Source: Shewanella oneidensis MR-1
GTDB taxonomy: Bacteria; Pseudomonadota; Gammaproteobacteria; Enterobacterales; Shewanellaceae
Reading direction: 5' to 3'
Length of the DNA stretch: 64,000 bases
Assembly (NCBI RefSeq): GCF_000146165.2
Contig: NC_004347.2
Coordinates: 4,511,029 to 4,575,028 of the forward strand
The translations under genes and the position numbers were made by a program. This document shows positions 11,501 to 20,048 of the stretch, piece by piece; position 1 is the stretch's first letter; every line of letters begins with the position of its first letter. Under the pieces are notes generated by a model, which saw only the letters and a program-made list of their open reading frames with translations, searched no databases and had not been told where the DNA came from.

Positions 11501-11627
11501 TGGTTTGTCTATTGGAACGATTTTCACCCTGTTTGTATTACCGGTAATTTATACCTATCTTGCTGAAAAACATGAGCCTTTGCCTGTGTTTGACGAAGAT
11601 GCAGATGGGTTAACCCACAACAGTTAA
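8538..11627 (+). CDS. RND multidrug efflux permease (HAE1 type)
   Basis: 1029 residues, the usual size for a homotrimeric drug/proton antiporter. The first membrane helix starts at residue 12, followed by a large periplasmic porter domain, helices 2-6 (about 335-490), a second porter domain, and helices 8-12 after about 850. The proton relay is present: the adjacent aspartates in LVVDDAIVVVENVDRH and the lysine in GLITKHGILM. AGGAG lies 7 bases before the start. Substrates cannot be read from the sequence. Confidence 0.94.
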   Translation: MRFTDIFIRRPVLAASISFLLLLLGFNALNSMQVREYPKMTNTVVTVSTSYYGADANLIQGFITQPLEQALAQADNVDFMTSESFLGTSKISVYMKLNTDPNGALADILAKVNSVRSQLPKEAEDPSVEMSTGSQTSVLYISFFSDQINSSQLTDYLERVVKPQLFTIDGVAKVNLYGGIKYAMRIWLDPARMGAFNLSASDVMQVLQANNYQSAVGQTNSVYTLFNGTADTQVATIEELKRLVIGSKDGLVVRLGDIADVSLEKSHDIYRALANGKEAVVIGLDVTPTANPLTVAADTRALLPEIERNLPPSIESSILYDSSLAIDESIKEVVKTIGEAAIIVIVVITLFLGSLRAVVIPIVTIPLSLIGVAIIMQMFGFTLNLMTLLAMVLAIGLVVDDAIVVVENVDRHIKLGESPFRAAIIGTREIAVPVISMTITLAAVYAPIALMGGITGSLFKEFALTLAGSVFISGIVALTLSPMMCAKILKPHTTPNRFEMGVENFLTGLTRRYSNMLDAVMLHRPVIVAFAIIVFASLPVLFKFIPSELAPNEDKGVVMMMGTAPSTANLDYIQANMGLVTDMIKAQPESAASLAFVGVPSSSQAFGIAPLVPWSERDKSQKQMQEFFAKEVKRIPGMAITTFQMPELPGASSGLPIQFVITTSNSFASLFQIGTSVLEKVQKSPLFVYSEINLKFDSGTMKLHIKRDLAGTYGVTMQDIGITLATMMSDGYVNRINLDGRSYEVIPQVERKLRANPESLANYYVKAADGKSIPLSSLVEIEMVAEPRSLPHFNQMNALTVGGVASPGVAIGDAISFLQNIGDNELPKGYSYDFLGEARQFVTEGSALYATFLLAIAIIFLVLASQFESLKDPLVILVSVPLAISGALIVLGWTHVFGLAKINIYTQVGLITLVGLITKHGILMCEVAKEEQLHRGLSKLEAIKLAATIRLRPILMTTAAMIAGLLPLLFASGAGAVARFNIGVVIVAGLSIGTIFTLFVLPVIYTYLAEKHEPLPVFDEDADGLTHNS

Positions 11628-11638
11628 CCGCTCAAAAT

Positions 11639-11671
11639 AACAAACCTATGCCCCTAAGGCGTAGGTTTGTT
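11639..11671. terminator. Terminator-like hairpin after the efflux operon
   Basis: A strong inverted repeat, AACAAACCTATGCC / GGCGTAGGTTTGTT, with a 5-base loop. The usual T run after it is missing on the plus strand, so termination strength is uncertain. Confidence 0.55.
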
Positions 11672-11743
11672 GCGGCGGTTTTCTTTTGAAAGCCAACGTA
11701 CTAGGTTACAATCCACCCATTCAGTAAAGAGGCGGACAAGAAG

Positions 11744-11998
11744 ATGATCAATCCAAAGAAAATCGAAGAAATGGCGAAGCAACTGAGCGATAGCCTGCCC
11801 AGTGGTCTTAAGCAATTTGCCGGCGAATTTGAAGAGCGCAGCAAGCAAGTGCTGCAAAATCAATTGCTCAAGTTGGATATGGTGTCCCGCGAGGAATTTG
11901 AAGTACAGCAGCATGTATTGCTGAAAACCCGCGAGAAATTAGAAGCCCTGCAAGCTCAAGTGAATGAGCTTGAGAAAAAGCTCAACGCCACAGATTAA
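11744..11998 (+). CDS. ubiK: Ubiquinone biosynthesis accessory factor UbiK
   Basis: 84 residues of the BMFP (YqiC) family. An N-terminal MINPKKIEEMAKQL segment is followed by an amphipathic helix, and residues about 45-82 form a coiled coil (VSREEFEVQQHVLLKTREKLEALQ and on) that drives trimerisation. UbiK binds UbiJ and helps aerobic ubiquinone synthesis at the membrane. The gene stands alone with its own terminator at 12076-12106. Confidence 0.9.
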   Translation: MINPKKIEEMAKQLSDSLPSGLKQFAGEFEERSKQVLQNQLLKLDMVSREEFEVQQHVLLKTREKLEALQAQVNELEKKLNATD

Positions 11999-12075
11999 TC
12001 TCTCCTCGTGGATTCACACTCGCCACGGGTGGAATTGTCGACCTAGCTAAAGATGCTAATGGCGACCTAAGACAC

Positions 12076-12106
12076 AAAAGCACAGCGACTCAAGGCTGTG
12101 CTTTTT
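12076..12106 (+). terminator. Rho-independent terminator of ubiK
   Basis: Stem GCACAGC / GCTGTGC with an 8-base loop, flanked by AAAA and TTTTT. An apparent GTG start for the next frame falls inside this hairpin and was not used. Confidence 0.8.
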
Positions 12107-12166
12107 GCTATCTATAGCCTTCATTTTATACTCTATGACCTTAAAACCCATTCGCCGAGTTTTTGT

Positions 12167-12499
12167 ATGCGGTCACTCGCCAGCTATATCCGCGCCATTC
12201 AAGGCTATCCAAGCCCGGTTTCGGTGATAAGCCATAGCCAAGAACAACACAGTTATCGGGATGATAATGCTACGATTTGCGAATCCTTAACCCTGTATCA
12301 CTTTGATAACGGGGTTGTGGTCAGCCTCTTAAGCGAGCAAGATAAACAGGTTGATGAGTCAGACGCAGTTTGTGAAGATTATTGGCTAAGTTATCGAGTC
12401 GTCACCGCCAATATCGCGATTTCGCCGCAGCAAAAGTCCTTTAGTAATCTCTGTCAGCAGCGCTTTTGGCTTAAGATGCAGCAAGGGCTTAACGAGTAA
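12167..12499 (+). CDS. Hypothetical protein
   Basis: 110 residues, no family recognised. It looks soluble, with three cysteines and no signal peptide or membrane segment. The start ATG at 12167 is chosen because the only earlier in-frame start (12098) is inside the ubiK terminator. Codon use resembles neighbouring chromosomal genes, and a small membrane-protein gene follows 59 bases later on the same strand. Function unknown. Confidence 0.55.
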   Translation: MRSLASYIRAIQGYPSPVSVISHSQEQHSYRDDNATICESLTLYHFDNGVVVSLLSEQDKQVDESDAVCEDYWLSYRVVTANIAISPQQKSFSNLCQQRFWLKMQQGLNE

Positions 12500-12558
12500 A
12501 AATAGCCGTCGGCGCCTAGACCTAAGCGCTCGAATTCGAATCGTCAGGGAAGAAGACC

Positions 12559-12915
12559 ATGGATATCGCAATCAGCACACACTATCAAGACTATCTGCTT
12601 TGGGGATTATTGCTCCTTGGCGGCCTGCCGCTACTCAGTTATCCCTTTGTTCTTCTCGCCAGTTTGATGGGGTTAGCCGGACAATCCAAAGTTAAAGTGC
12701 ACTGGTTTTACTGGCTGATGAATAAAAGTTTTCTATGGGGAACCATCGCTTATCCGGTGGTTTACTTGCCCTGTTACTGGCTAGCAAGGGGGGGAAACAG
12801 CCCAGCTATCTTCCTCTACGCCGCCATTCCGCTAGTCTATCTCCTTATACTTTATCTTTGCTTTCACCGGATGGATGCGCCCTTGAACCGCAAAAATACC
12901 GACAGCACTGATTAA
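12559..12915 (+). CDS. Small inner-membrane protein of unknown function
   Basis: 118 residues with three hydrophobic stretches long enough to cross the membrane (about 13-38, 57-77 and 82-102). AAGAAG precedes the ATG. The charged C-terminal tail (HRMDAPLNRKNTDSTD) is probably cytoplasmic. It ends four bases inside the convergent glycosylase gene. No family was recognised. Confidence 0.7.
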   Translation: MDIAISTHYQDYLLWGLLLLGGLPLLSYPFVLLASLMGLAGQSKVKVHWFYWLMNKSFLWGTIAYPVVYLPCYWLARGGNSPAIFLYAAIPLVYLLILYLCFHRMDAPLNRKNTDSTD

Positions 12916-14078
12916 CTCATTTGTTGCCGTGAATATTTTTGCTTAAACGCCTTATGGTTAGCCTTTACTAATTTCCAACGACTACAAATATTAAAACGGG
13001 CATATTCACTCACTGTCGCCTCAAATGCGCTACAAAAGCCTTCATCCATGCCATCGAATCCTTCTTCTAAGGTCAGTTGTTGCAATAGCAGTAAACCGCT
13101 TTGCCTATCAGCTTTAACATCCACGCGGCCAACGAAGCGATCCCGCCACAAAATAGCGAGGGAATAATAACCATATTGGCGTTTTTCGGCGGGCACATAG
13201 ACTTCAATTTGGTAATCAAAATCAAACCATTGCTTTAATCGTTGCCGCTGAATTAATAGATTATCAAAGGGATTGAGTAACCAGACTCGGTTGGGCATGG
13301 CAGCGGTTATTTGCAACTCAGGGCGATAAAAATACCATTGTCCCTCAGCCTTAAAGCTTGCCAACTCACCTTGAGACTGCATTGCGGCTAATTGCTGATT
13401 CACATTGGCTTTAATCCCTTTACGCAGATAGGCGATTTGCGCTGCTGAGCCAAAGGCATGGGCATCGAGGTAACGACTAATCAAATGGCGGGCAAATTCG
13501 CTATCACTCGGGGCTAGCGTATTGATATGACTAGGCAACACACGTTCAGTCAAATCATAGCACTTTTGAAACTTTTCCCGTCGCACCACCATTAATTCAC
13601 CGCGCATAAACAGTTGTTCCAACGCCTTTTTAGCGGGTTTCCAATCCCACCATGCGCCGTTTTTACCTTCGGTATGCTCAAAATCGCTGGCCTTGAGCGG
13701 ACCTTCGGCGCGAATGCGGGCGCGCACTTCCTGCATCGCGTTATCGTCTGGCTCAAACCAATGTTTGCCGCCATTTTGCAGTTGTTGTTTACGTTGCAAA
13801 CTAAAACGGTAGTCGGCAATGGGTAAATATGCCGCCGCATGGGACCAATATTCAAAAATCTCGCCCTGTGCTAGCGCCGTATCCAGCATCTGCGGTTGAT
13901 ACTGCGGCATCCGGCTGTGCAACACATGGTGATGCGCCCGCTCGACCACATTAATGGAGTCGATTTGCACATAGCCGAGACAGGCAATCAGCTGGCCCAC
14001 CGAAGTCTGTGGCTGTAACAAGCCCTGCTGTTGCATATTCAGTTGTAACCACTCACGGGGTGAATAAGGACTCGACAT
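12912..14078 (-). CDS. ycaQ: YcaQ/AlkX-type winged-helix DNA glycosylase
   Basis: 388 residues of the HTH_42 family (YcaQ/AlkZ superfamily), which removes bulky alkylated bases and unhooks DNA crosslinks. Near residue 40 the sequence GYVQIDSINVVERAHH carries a Q-x-D motif. In this superfamily QxD marks the AlkX/YcaQ branch and QxQ the AlkZ branch. The start at 14078 (MSSPYSPRE) follows GGGAG at a 6-base spacing; a start 7 codons upstream lacks a site. The gene runs opposite to its neighbours. Confidence 0.88.
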   Translation of the reverse strand: MSSPYSPREWLQLNMQQQGLLQPQTSVGQLIACLGYVQIDSINVVERAHHHVLHSRMPQYQPQMLDTALAQGEIFEYWSHAAAYLPIADYRFSLQRKQQLQNGGKHWFEPDDNAMQEVRARIRAEGPLKASDFEHTEGKNGAWWDWKPAKKALEQLFMRGELMVVRREKFQKCYDLTERVLPSHINTLAPSDSEFARHLISRYLDAHAFGSAAQIAYLRKGIKANVNQQLAAMQSQGELASFKAEGQWYFYRPELQITAAMPNRVWLLNPFDNLLIQRQRLKQWFDFDYQIEVYVPAEKRQYGYYSLAILWRDRFVGRVDVKADRQSGLLLLQQLTLEEGFDGMDEGFCSAFEATVSEYARFNICSRWKLVKANHKAFKQKYSRQQMS

Positions 14079-14313
14079 GAATTCTCCCAAAATCATCAAA
14101 GCAACTGCGACCTAAGATCGGTGTCATTATTGGCGTATGATCAACAGGATAGCCCACTTACTTTTGTCGGATATTTCCCAAACTTGACACAAATTTGCCA
14201 GCTTAGGGAACACTTCGGTTAACATATGGCATTTTCTAGCCTAGGGCTATCGCTTTACCGCGAGACAAACGACGTACTCTTCTGAGAGTGAGCTAGTCAT
14301 TAAGGATTGATGA

Positions 14314-14841
14314 ATGAATATCTATTACCGCGAAGCCAAACTCTGCGGCCGCAAAACCGGCAATGGCACTAAATTGCCATTTTTGATGAATATACTGTAC
14401 TCACTCGGTGAAAAGAATCGCGAGTTGCAACCTTTCAGCATCGACGATATTAAGGCAGTCCTGTTTAACAAACATCAATCCATTGGCTGTTCGATTGTCG
14501 CGCCTTTGCCTATTGTCTCTTGGCGCAGTGAAGCCATTTGGTACGAGCTATTCAAAGGTGAAGAGTCTGTGTATCTGCCTCAATGCATCAAGTTTAGCAA
14601 TGGCGCAATCGACTATGCGATTGTAGTGATCGACGATGAGTATGAGCTACGTATTTGGCCCGACTGCAATAATCGTGAGCGTGAAAAACACCAATGGTTT
14701 TCACACCATGCAGCCGTCTACTCGGAAGAAATCAATGTCTTTAAGGAATGTTTAGAGGCACTACTTAAGCATATCCGCAAGGAAGATGACTATGAGGCTA
14801 AGCACCCTAAATTTGGCAAACAACGCACAGGTTCAAAATAG
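14314..14841 (+). CDS. Conserved hypothetical protein
   Basis: 175 residues, no domain recognised. It is predicted soluble, with mixed alpha/beta character, and ends in a basic tail (KHPKFGKQRTGSK). AAGGA lies 7 bases before the start codon. It looks like a genuine gene from its length, ribosome binding site and codon use, and is followed by creD after 165 bases. Confidence 0.7.
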   Translation: MNIYYREAKLCGRKTGNGTKLPFLMNILYSLGEKNRELQPFSIDDIKAVLFNKHQSIGCSIVAPLPIVSWRSEAIWYELFKGEESVYLPQCIKFSNGAIDYAIVVIDDEYELRIWPDCNNREREKHQWFSHHAAVYSEEINVFKECLEALLKHIRKEDDYEAKHPKFGKQRTGSK

Positions 14842-15006
14842 GTTTTAGCGCACATAAAGGCGATTGCCATAATGTTGCCACTATTGATCAGCAACTTGCC
14901 CGCAACTTTTACAGACGAATCTGTTTTAATACCCGCCACGGTATCGAGTCAAGCCTACATAATGGCAACGGATGACTCGGTCGTATTTCATAGGGAATGA
15001 AATCCA

Positions 15007-16488
15007 ATGTTATTCAGCATTATTTTCGGGTTACTCACCCTGCTTAGTTTGGCGTTATTTGGTGCCGCAGCCTATTTCGTGGTACGCGCACTCCTCAAAA
15101 AATTTAATCGAGATCAAGGAATCGACATGTCAGCACAAGAACCGTGGACAGCAGCCACAGCAAAGGGAACAGCATTAAAAAATACCACCCTATTAAAAGC
15201 CTTAACCATCGGCATACTCTCTATCCTTGCATTGATCCCGTTAGGGATCATCATGGACCTGACATCCGATCGCGAAATGCTTTACCACAGTGTGGTTGAA
15301 GAAATTGGCCGCTCATGGGGCGAGCAACAAACCTTATCTGGCCCAGCGTTGGTGATCCCCTACCGCTATTTTGTGATGGAGGAGGAAGTCAGCAACGACG
15401 GTAAAACCCGCCGTGAAGTGAAGCGCACCTATCAAGATGAGCTAGTGATCCTGCCGAAAAAACTCGCGCTCGATTTAGACCTAAAACATGATTTCCGTAC
15501 CCGCGGCATTTACCAATCGCTCGTGTATAGCGCCGCGCTTAAGGGCCAGGCTGACTTCAGCCTAAACAGTTATGATATTCCCAATCTTATTGCCTTGGAT
15601 AATAAAAACGCCCGTCTAGTCTTTGGTGTTTCATCTAACCAAGCAATTGATAAAGTAGAAAAAATTGAAATTAAAGGTGACTCTGCGTTGCTCTCTGGCT
15701 CGCTAATGTCGGGCACGGGGTTAACCACTGGCGGCTTAGAGAAAGGTTTTAATCAAGGGATCCAAGTCAGCGAAGCAAGTGATTTTAGCGTGAATTTTGC
15801 GATGACACTACGTGGCTCACAGTCCATTAGCGCCCTGCCATTAGGCGAACAAACCCTGATCAACATCCAAGCAGATTGGCCGCACCCAAGCTTTAAAGGA
15901 CTACTCCCAGCAGAACGCGAGATTAACGCTAAAGGATTTACTGCGAGTTGGAATATTAGTCACTTAACCCGTAACTATCCGCAGGAGTTTGTTAAGAGTA
16001 ATCAATCGACACTCACCGAAGTCGTAGCCAATGCCATATTGTTTGAACCTGTAACCCATTACGGCAAGATTGATCGCTCGGTTAAATACGGCCTGCTATT
16101 TATCGTACTGACTTTTATCATGTTATTCATCTTCGAGCTGGGTCAAAAGACCAGCCTAAGCATAGTGCAATATATACTGGTCGGCAGTGCCATGGCCCTG
16201 TTCTACCTGCTGTTACTGTCGCTATCCGAGCACCTGGCCTTCCTGCAGGCGTATCTGATTGCCGCCTGTATTCCTGTGCTGTCGGTTTCCACCTACGTAG
16301 GCAGCGCCACCGCCAGCCTTAAGCGTGGCGTGATTGTCGGCACTATGCTGGTGAGCTTGTATGCGGTGTTGTACTCGATACTGCAATTAGAAGATTACGC
16401 CCTCCTGATGGGCACAGGATTGTTAGTGGTGGTTTTATTGATTTTGATGTTTGTTACCCGCCATCAATCCAAGAATACGGCGCAATAG
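15007..16488 (+). CDS. creD: Inner-membrane protein CreD
   Basis: 493 residues of the CreD family. A membrane segment at about 65-85 is followed by a large periplasmic domain (about 95-350, including GPALVIPYRY typical of the family), then a cluster of about five membrane helices. A further N-terminal helix (residues 1-28) is unusual against E. coli CreD. An internal ATG at 15127 would give the standard N-terminus, so the start is not settled. CreD affects envelope stress and beta-lactam responses in other bacteria. The creBC regulator genes are not nearby. Confidence 0.85.
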   Translation: MLFSIIFGLLTLLSLALFGAAAYFVVRALLKKFNRDQGIDMSAQEPWTAATAKGTALKNTTLLKALTIGILSILALIPLGIIMDLTSDREMLYHSVVEEIGRSWGEQQTLSGPALVIPYRYFVMEEEVSNDGKTRREVKRTYQDELVILPKKLALDLDLKHDFRTRGIYQSLVYSAALKGQADFSLNSYDIPNLIALDNKNARLVFGVSSNQAIDKVEKIEIKGDSALLSGSLMSGTGLTTGGLEKGFNQGIQVSEASDFSVNFAMTLRGSQSISALPLGEQTLINIQADWPHPSFKGLLPAEREINAKGFTASWNISHLTRNYPQEFVKSNQSTLTEVVANAILFEPVTHYGKIDRSVKYGLLFIVLTFIMLFIFELGQKTSLSIVQYILVGSAMALFYLLLLSLSEHLAFLQAYLIAACIPVLSVSTYVGSATASLKRGVIVGTMLVSLYAVLYSILQLEDYALLMGTGLLVVVLLILMFVTRHQSKNTAQ

Positions 16489-16514
16489 CGCCCAACCGTT
16501 CCACCGTTGAAGCC

Positions 16515-16551
16515 CCCGACAGCGCACTTTTTGCTGTCGGGATTTTTTATT
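16515..16551 (+). terminator. Rho-independent terminator of creD
   Basis: Stem CCCGACAGC / GCTGTCGGG with a loop of about 9 bases, followed by ATTTTTTATT. Confidence 0.85.
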
Positions 16552-16604
16552 GGCAAGTACAAGTGTCCCATGTAGCCTATTGCGTTTACTCGGAGGCGAA
16601 TCTT

Positions 16605-17387
16605 TTGACTCATCCAGCCTATCTTTTACGTCGTTTAGCGCTTGTATGGTTGCTGCTAGCAACTATTCCAAGCTTACTGTTACTCACCCAAAATCAATTA
16701 TTTCCATTGATCGATCTGCAATCCCCTTTAGCCACAGCACTGTATTGGCTCACGACCACAGGCACCGCGCCCTATGGCGTTGTGACCGTTTTAGTCGTAC
16801 TGGCACTCGCCTATCGTTATATGCCTAAAGCGTTATTTATTAACTTGTTTTTAGCCATCAGCCTAAGCCAAGTATTAAGCCTAAGCACTAGCCATGCCCT
16901 TAAAAGCTTTTTTAAAGAGCCAAGGCCCAACCTTGTGTATCTTGCCGAGCAAGCTCTCCCAGAGGAGGCACAATTAACCCCTGACACCTTCTATCAATTA
17001 GCTCACTCCGATCGCTCACGGGTCATTGCAGAGGCGCTGACCGAGCTACAAACAAGGCCATCAGGGTTAACACTCACTCCCAATATCAAGCAACACTGGG
17101 AGGATGAAATCGGTTATTCCTTCCCCTCTGGACACACGATTTTTGCAGTGACCTTAGTACTGACCGCCAGCTACTATTTGCTCTTAGCGGGTTTACCCAT
17201 ATTCACCAGTGCGTTATTAGCGTGGGGATTACTAATGGGCCTCAGCCGTATGTTACTCGGCATGCACTGGCCACAGGATGTGCTCTTTTCCACCCTACTC
17301 GCGGCGATCATCAGCAGCTTAAGCATATTTTTAGTCAGTAAAATACGCATATTCACGCAAGCGTTTGTGAAAGCCTCTTCGCAATAA
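16605..17387 (+). CDS. PAP2-family membrane phosphatase
   Basis: 260 residues with about six membrane helices. The three phosphatase signatures are complete: KSFFKEPRP (KX6RP), PSGHT, and SRMLLGMHWPQD (SRX5HX3D). Members such as PgpB dephosphorylate phosphatidylglycerol phosphate or undecaprenyl pyrophosphate at the periplasmic face. Which lipid is used here cannot be told. A TTG start at 16605 is preferred because GGAGG lies 8 bases before it; a GTG at 16563 would add 14 residues without a good site. Confidence 0.88.
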   Translation: MTHPAYLLRRLALVWLLLATIPSLLLLTQNQLFPLIDLQSPLATALYWLTTTGTAPYGVVTVLVVLALAYRYMPKALFINLFLAISLSQVLSLSTSHALKSFFKEPRPNLVYLAEQALPEEAQLTPDTFYQLAHSDRSRVIAEALTELQTRPSGLTLTPNIKQHWEDEIGYSFPSGHTIFAVTLVLTASYYLLLAGLPIFTSALLAWGLLMGLSRMLLGMHWPQDVLFSTLLAAIISSLSIFLVSKIRIFTQAFVKASSQ

Positions 17388-17420
17388 CGCCCTAGACCGA
17401 CAATTCGCCATCAGACCTTT

Positions 17421-17685
17421 ATACCAATCGTATTAAATATCTGTTCATTCAGCGGGAGTTAAACGCGCTTTAGACAAGGCGAAGGCTTGAAGGCATAGTG
17501 GTGCTCTGTCGAAAGCCTTAAACGCAGTATAAAGCACGTTCAACCCCGCCCTTCGGGAGCCTCACAGGCATCCCACTCCTGTGTTACATTGACTTAAAAG
17601 GGAATAACCATTTCTTCGTCAATGCGCCTTGGATTGAGATACCTGTGAGGCTCTGAACTGATTAGATATTTAATGTGATTGGTAT
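17421..17685. mobile_element. MITE-like element with matching terminal inverted repeats
   Basis: About 265 bp with no coding frame. The ends match as inverted repeats: ATACCAATCGTATTAAATAT at the left and, on the other strand at the right, ATACCAATCACATTAAATAT (two mismatches). A second inverted pair lies inside (AGCCTCACAGG / CCTGTGAGGCT). Such ends without a transposase fit a non-autonomous transposable element. I recognise closely similar sequences as frequent in Shewanella intergenic regions, from memory only. The target duplication is not clear. Confidence 0.75.
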
Positions 17686-17757
17686 TACACAAGATTTTTG
17701 GCAAACAGCGCTAACACTGGCAAACTAGGGGTAGATCCCGCTACCCCTAAACTTTCC

Positions 17758-18258
17758 ATGACTGAAACTCACCCATATAAACTCGACCAACTCGATTTAA
17801 CCATTTTGCGTTTACTGCAAACCCACGGCAGGTTATCGAATCTTGAACTAGCAACGAAAGTCGGCCTGTCACCTTCCCCTTGCTCTCGCCGCGTTAAAGC
17901 GCTAGAAGAAGCGGGTTATATTGCTGATTATGCGACGCGTCTGTCAGCGGATAAATTCAACCTGCATTTGACTGCGTATATCCATGTACGGATGGAAAAA
18001 CACACGCCAGCGATCCTCAACCAATTTGAAACCAATGTATTGGCGTACGAAGAGGTCCAAGAATGCGCGCTGATCACCGGTTCTGAAGCCGACTACCAAC
18101 TCAAAGTGCTAGTACAAGATATGGCGCACTTTCGCACCTTCCTGTTAGATAAACTCACCACCAATGTGCATATCGCAGGTGTACATTCCAGCTTCGTGTT
18201 GAAAAAGGTCAAGGACCACACGGCCATCCCCTTAAGCCATATCACCATTGAACCCTAA
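17758..18258 (+). CDS. Lrp/AsnC-family transcriptional regulator
   Basis: 166 residues. The N-terminal helix-turn-helix (about 10-50, LDLTILRLLQTHGRLSNLEL then VGLSPSPCSRRVKALEEAGYI) is followed by the RAM ligand-binding domain (about 65-145). The family senses amino acids and forms octamers. The ATG at 17758 begins the family's usual N-terminus; a TTG 60 bases upstream lies next to the MITE-like element and is less likely. Target genes are unknown; the nearest downstream gene is an amino-acid-type transporter on the same strand. Confidence 0.88.
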   Translation: MTETHPYKLDQLDLTILRLLQTHGRLSNLELATKVGLSPSPCSRRVKALEEAGYIADYATRLSADKFNLHLTAYIHVRMEKHTPAILNQFETNVLAYEEVQECALITGSEADYQLKVLVQDMAHFRTFLLDKLTTNVHIAGVHSSFVLKKVKDHTAIPLSHITIEP

Positions 18259-18597
18259 GCGCAGTAAAAGTGACGGCCGCAGCGATAGCGTAAGACCAAT
18301 GCAGCCAGAGTTGCAATGTCGCTAACCCCCAAGCTGCTCACCTCTGCTTAAGGTATTTTTGGCGGTAAGATCACAATTTATTAGGTTTTTACCATCGCAA
18401 TTAATCGCTAAAGCGAGGCCGTCAGTAATTGCCACCAGCAATATAATCTCGCCAAATACCGAAAAACGGAAAATAACCTCAAAATAAAAGAAAAATAAGA
18501 ATATAAATTGCAATTTAACAGCAATTTAACGCACTAAAATTGCGTTGAACTTCTGATTTATCCACCTAAGATACGCCTTCTTTTTACGGGAGGCACA
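18259..18597. other. Intergenic region upstream of the NSS transporter
   Basis: 339 bases without a convincing gene. The second half is AT-rich and is likely to contain the transporter promoter. GGGAGG lies just before the start codon at 18598. No repeat or terminator was identified. Confidence 0.4.
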
Positions 18598-19962
18598 ATG
18601 CAATCGGCCAATACAAATTCGACTAACCACTTCAGCTCACGCTTAGGTTTTATAATGGCTGCCGCCGGAAGTGCCGTAGGTGTGGGTAACATTTGGGGAT
18701 TCCCCACCCAAGCGGCGACCCATGGCGGCGGTGCCTTTCTACTTGTGTACCTAGTGCTTATTTTTATCCTCGGCATTCCCATGCTGATGGCCGAACTCAT
18801 GATTGGTCGCCACGGACAAACCAACCCCGCCGATGCCATGGGTAAACTCGGTTGCAACTCGCTCACTCGCAGTTTAGGCAAGACAATAGGATTGATTTCC
18901 ATCGTAACAGCCGGGCTGATCTACACCTTCTACAGCATTCTTTCTGGCTGGTTTGTCAGCTTTGCCATCGCGCCTATCGCCACAGCCTTTGGCTCGAATG
19001 ATACCGCCGCTTGGTTAATGGATTTCTCGCTGTCGCGTAATCTGGTGTTCACACTGATCTTTAGCACGCTAGTGTTTTTGGTATTACTGCAAGGCGTGCA
19101 AGAAGGCATCGAAAAATGGTCTAAACGCCTAATGCCGCTATTGTTGATTATGCTGATCGCGGGCGTGGCGTATATCTTCAGCCTTAATGGCGCAAGCGAA
19201 GGCATTAGCGCACTATTAACGCCTAACTTTGCCAAGGCTATCGCGCCAGATACCTTGATCAACGCACTCGGACAAACCTTTTTCTCACTCACCATAGGCA
19301 CAGGTGCCATGATGGTTTATGGCAGCTATTTGAGCCAAAAAGAGAATATCGCCAAATTAACCGTCTGGGTTGCCTTTACCGATAGCGGCATCGCCTTTCT
19401 CGCCGCCTTTTTAATCATCCCAGCCATGTATGTAGCCCAGCATAATGGCGTGCAGATTTTTAGCCCTGAAGGCAAGTTAATCGATTCGGATGCATTGGTG
19501 TTTACTGTTTTACCCGCCTTATTCTCAACCCTAGGCGACACAGCCAACCTCATTATTAGCGTGGTGTTCTTTATGCTGCTGATCATCGCCGGCCTGACGT
19601 CAGCCATTTCCATTGCCGAGGTGCCGACGAGCTATGTGATGCAAAAATGCGGATTCAGCCGCCAACGTGCCACCTTGATCATCGGTCTACTACTGACCGC
19701 GTTATCCCTATTACTAGCGGTATTTTTTGAGACGCTATTTAGTTTCACTATCATGCTAACCACGCAAATGACCCAACCGCTGGTCGCCCTCGGTATTGCG
19801 ATTTACTTAGGTTGGATTTGGCGCCAAAGCCAGTTACTCAAGGCGATAAGTAAACAAGAGGGTGTCGATGCCACGGGGCTTTTCTGGCGCATTTGGCCAA
19901 GGTACGTGAAGTATGTTTGCCCAGTACTAATCATCGCGATCGCGATCAGGCAATTTGTGTAA
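18598..19962 (+). CDS. Sodium-dependent NSS-family transporter
   Basis: 454 residues, about 11 membrane helices, as usual for bacterial members of the neurotransmitter:sodium symporter family (LeuT fold). The first helix carries the sodium and substrate motif GSAVGVGNIWGFP (about 22-34), followed by HGGGAFLLVY. The family takes up amino acids or related amines with sodium. Substrate is not readable. A terminator follows at once. The Lrp/AsnC gene upstream could regulate it, which is inference from position. Confidence 0.92.
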   Translation: MQSANTNSTNHFSSRLGFIMAAAGSAVGVGNIWGFPTQAATHGGGAFLLVYLVLIFILGIPMLMAELMIGRHGQTNPADAMGKLGCNSLTRSLGKTIGLISIVTAGLIYTFYSILSGWFVSFAIAPIATAFGSNDTAAWLMDFSLSRNLVFTLIFSTLVFLVLLQGVQEGIEKWSKRLMPLLLIMLIAGVAYIFSLNGASEGISALLTPNFAKAIAPDTLINALGQTFFSLTIGTGAMMVYGSYLSQKENIAKLTVWVAFTDSGIAFLAAFLIIPAMYVAQHNGVQIFSPEGKLIDSDALVFTVLPALFSTLGDTANLIISVVFFMLLIIAGLTSAISIAEVPTSYVMQKCGFSRQRATLIIGLLLTALSLLLAVFFETLFSFTIMLTTQMTQPLVALGIAIYLGWIWRQSQLLKAISKQEGVDATGLFWRIWPRYVKYVCPVLIIAIAIRQFV

Positions 19963-19976
19963 CTCTTTAAAAAACA

Positions 19977-20006
19977 AAATCCCCGCTTTGTGCGGGGATT
20001 TTTTAT
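19977..20006 (+). terminator. Rho-independent terminator
   Basis: Stem AATCCCCGC / GCGGGGATT with a TTTGT-type loop and a following TTTTTATTT. The A-rich left flank allows it to serve also the convergent Tim44-like gene. Confidence 0.85.
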
Positions 20007-20048
20007 TTAACAATTAACAGATTAGAGCTGCTTTTGAAGGCGGACAGA

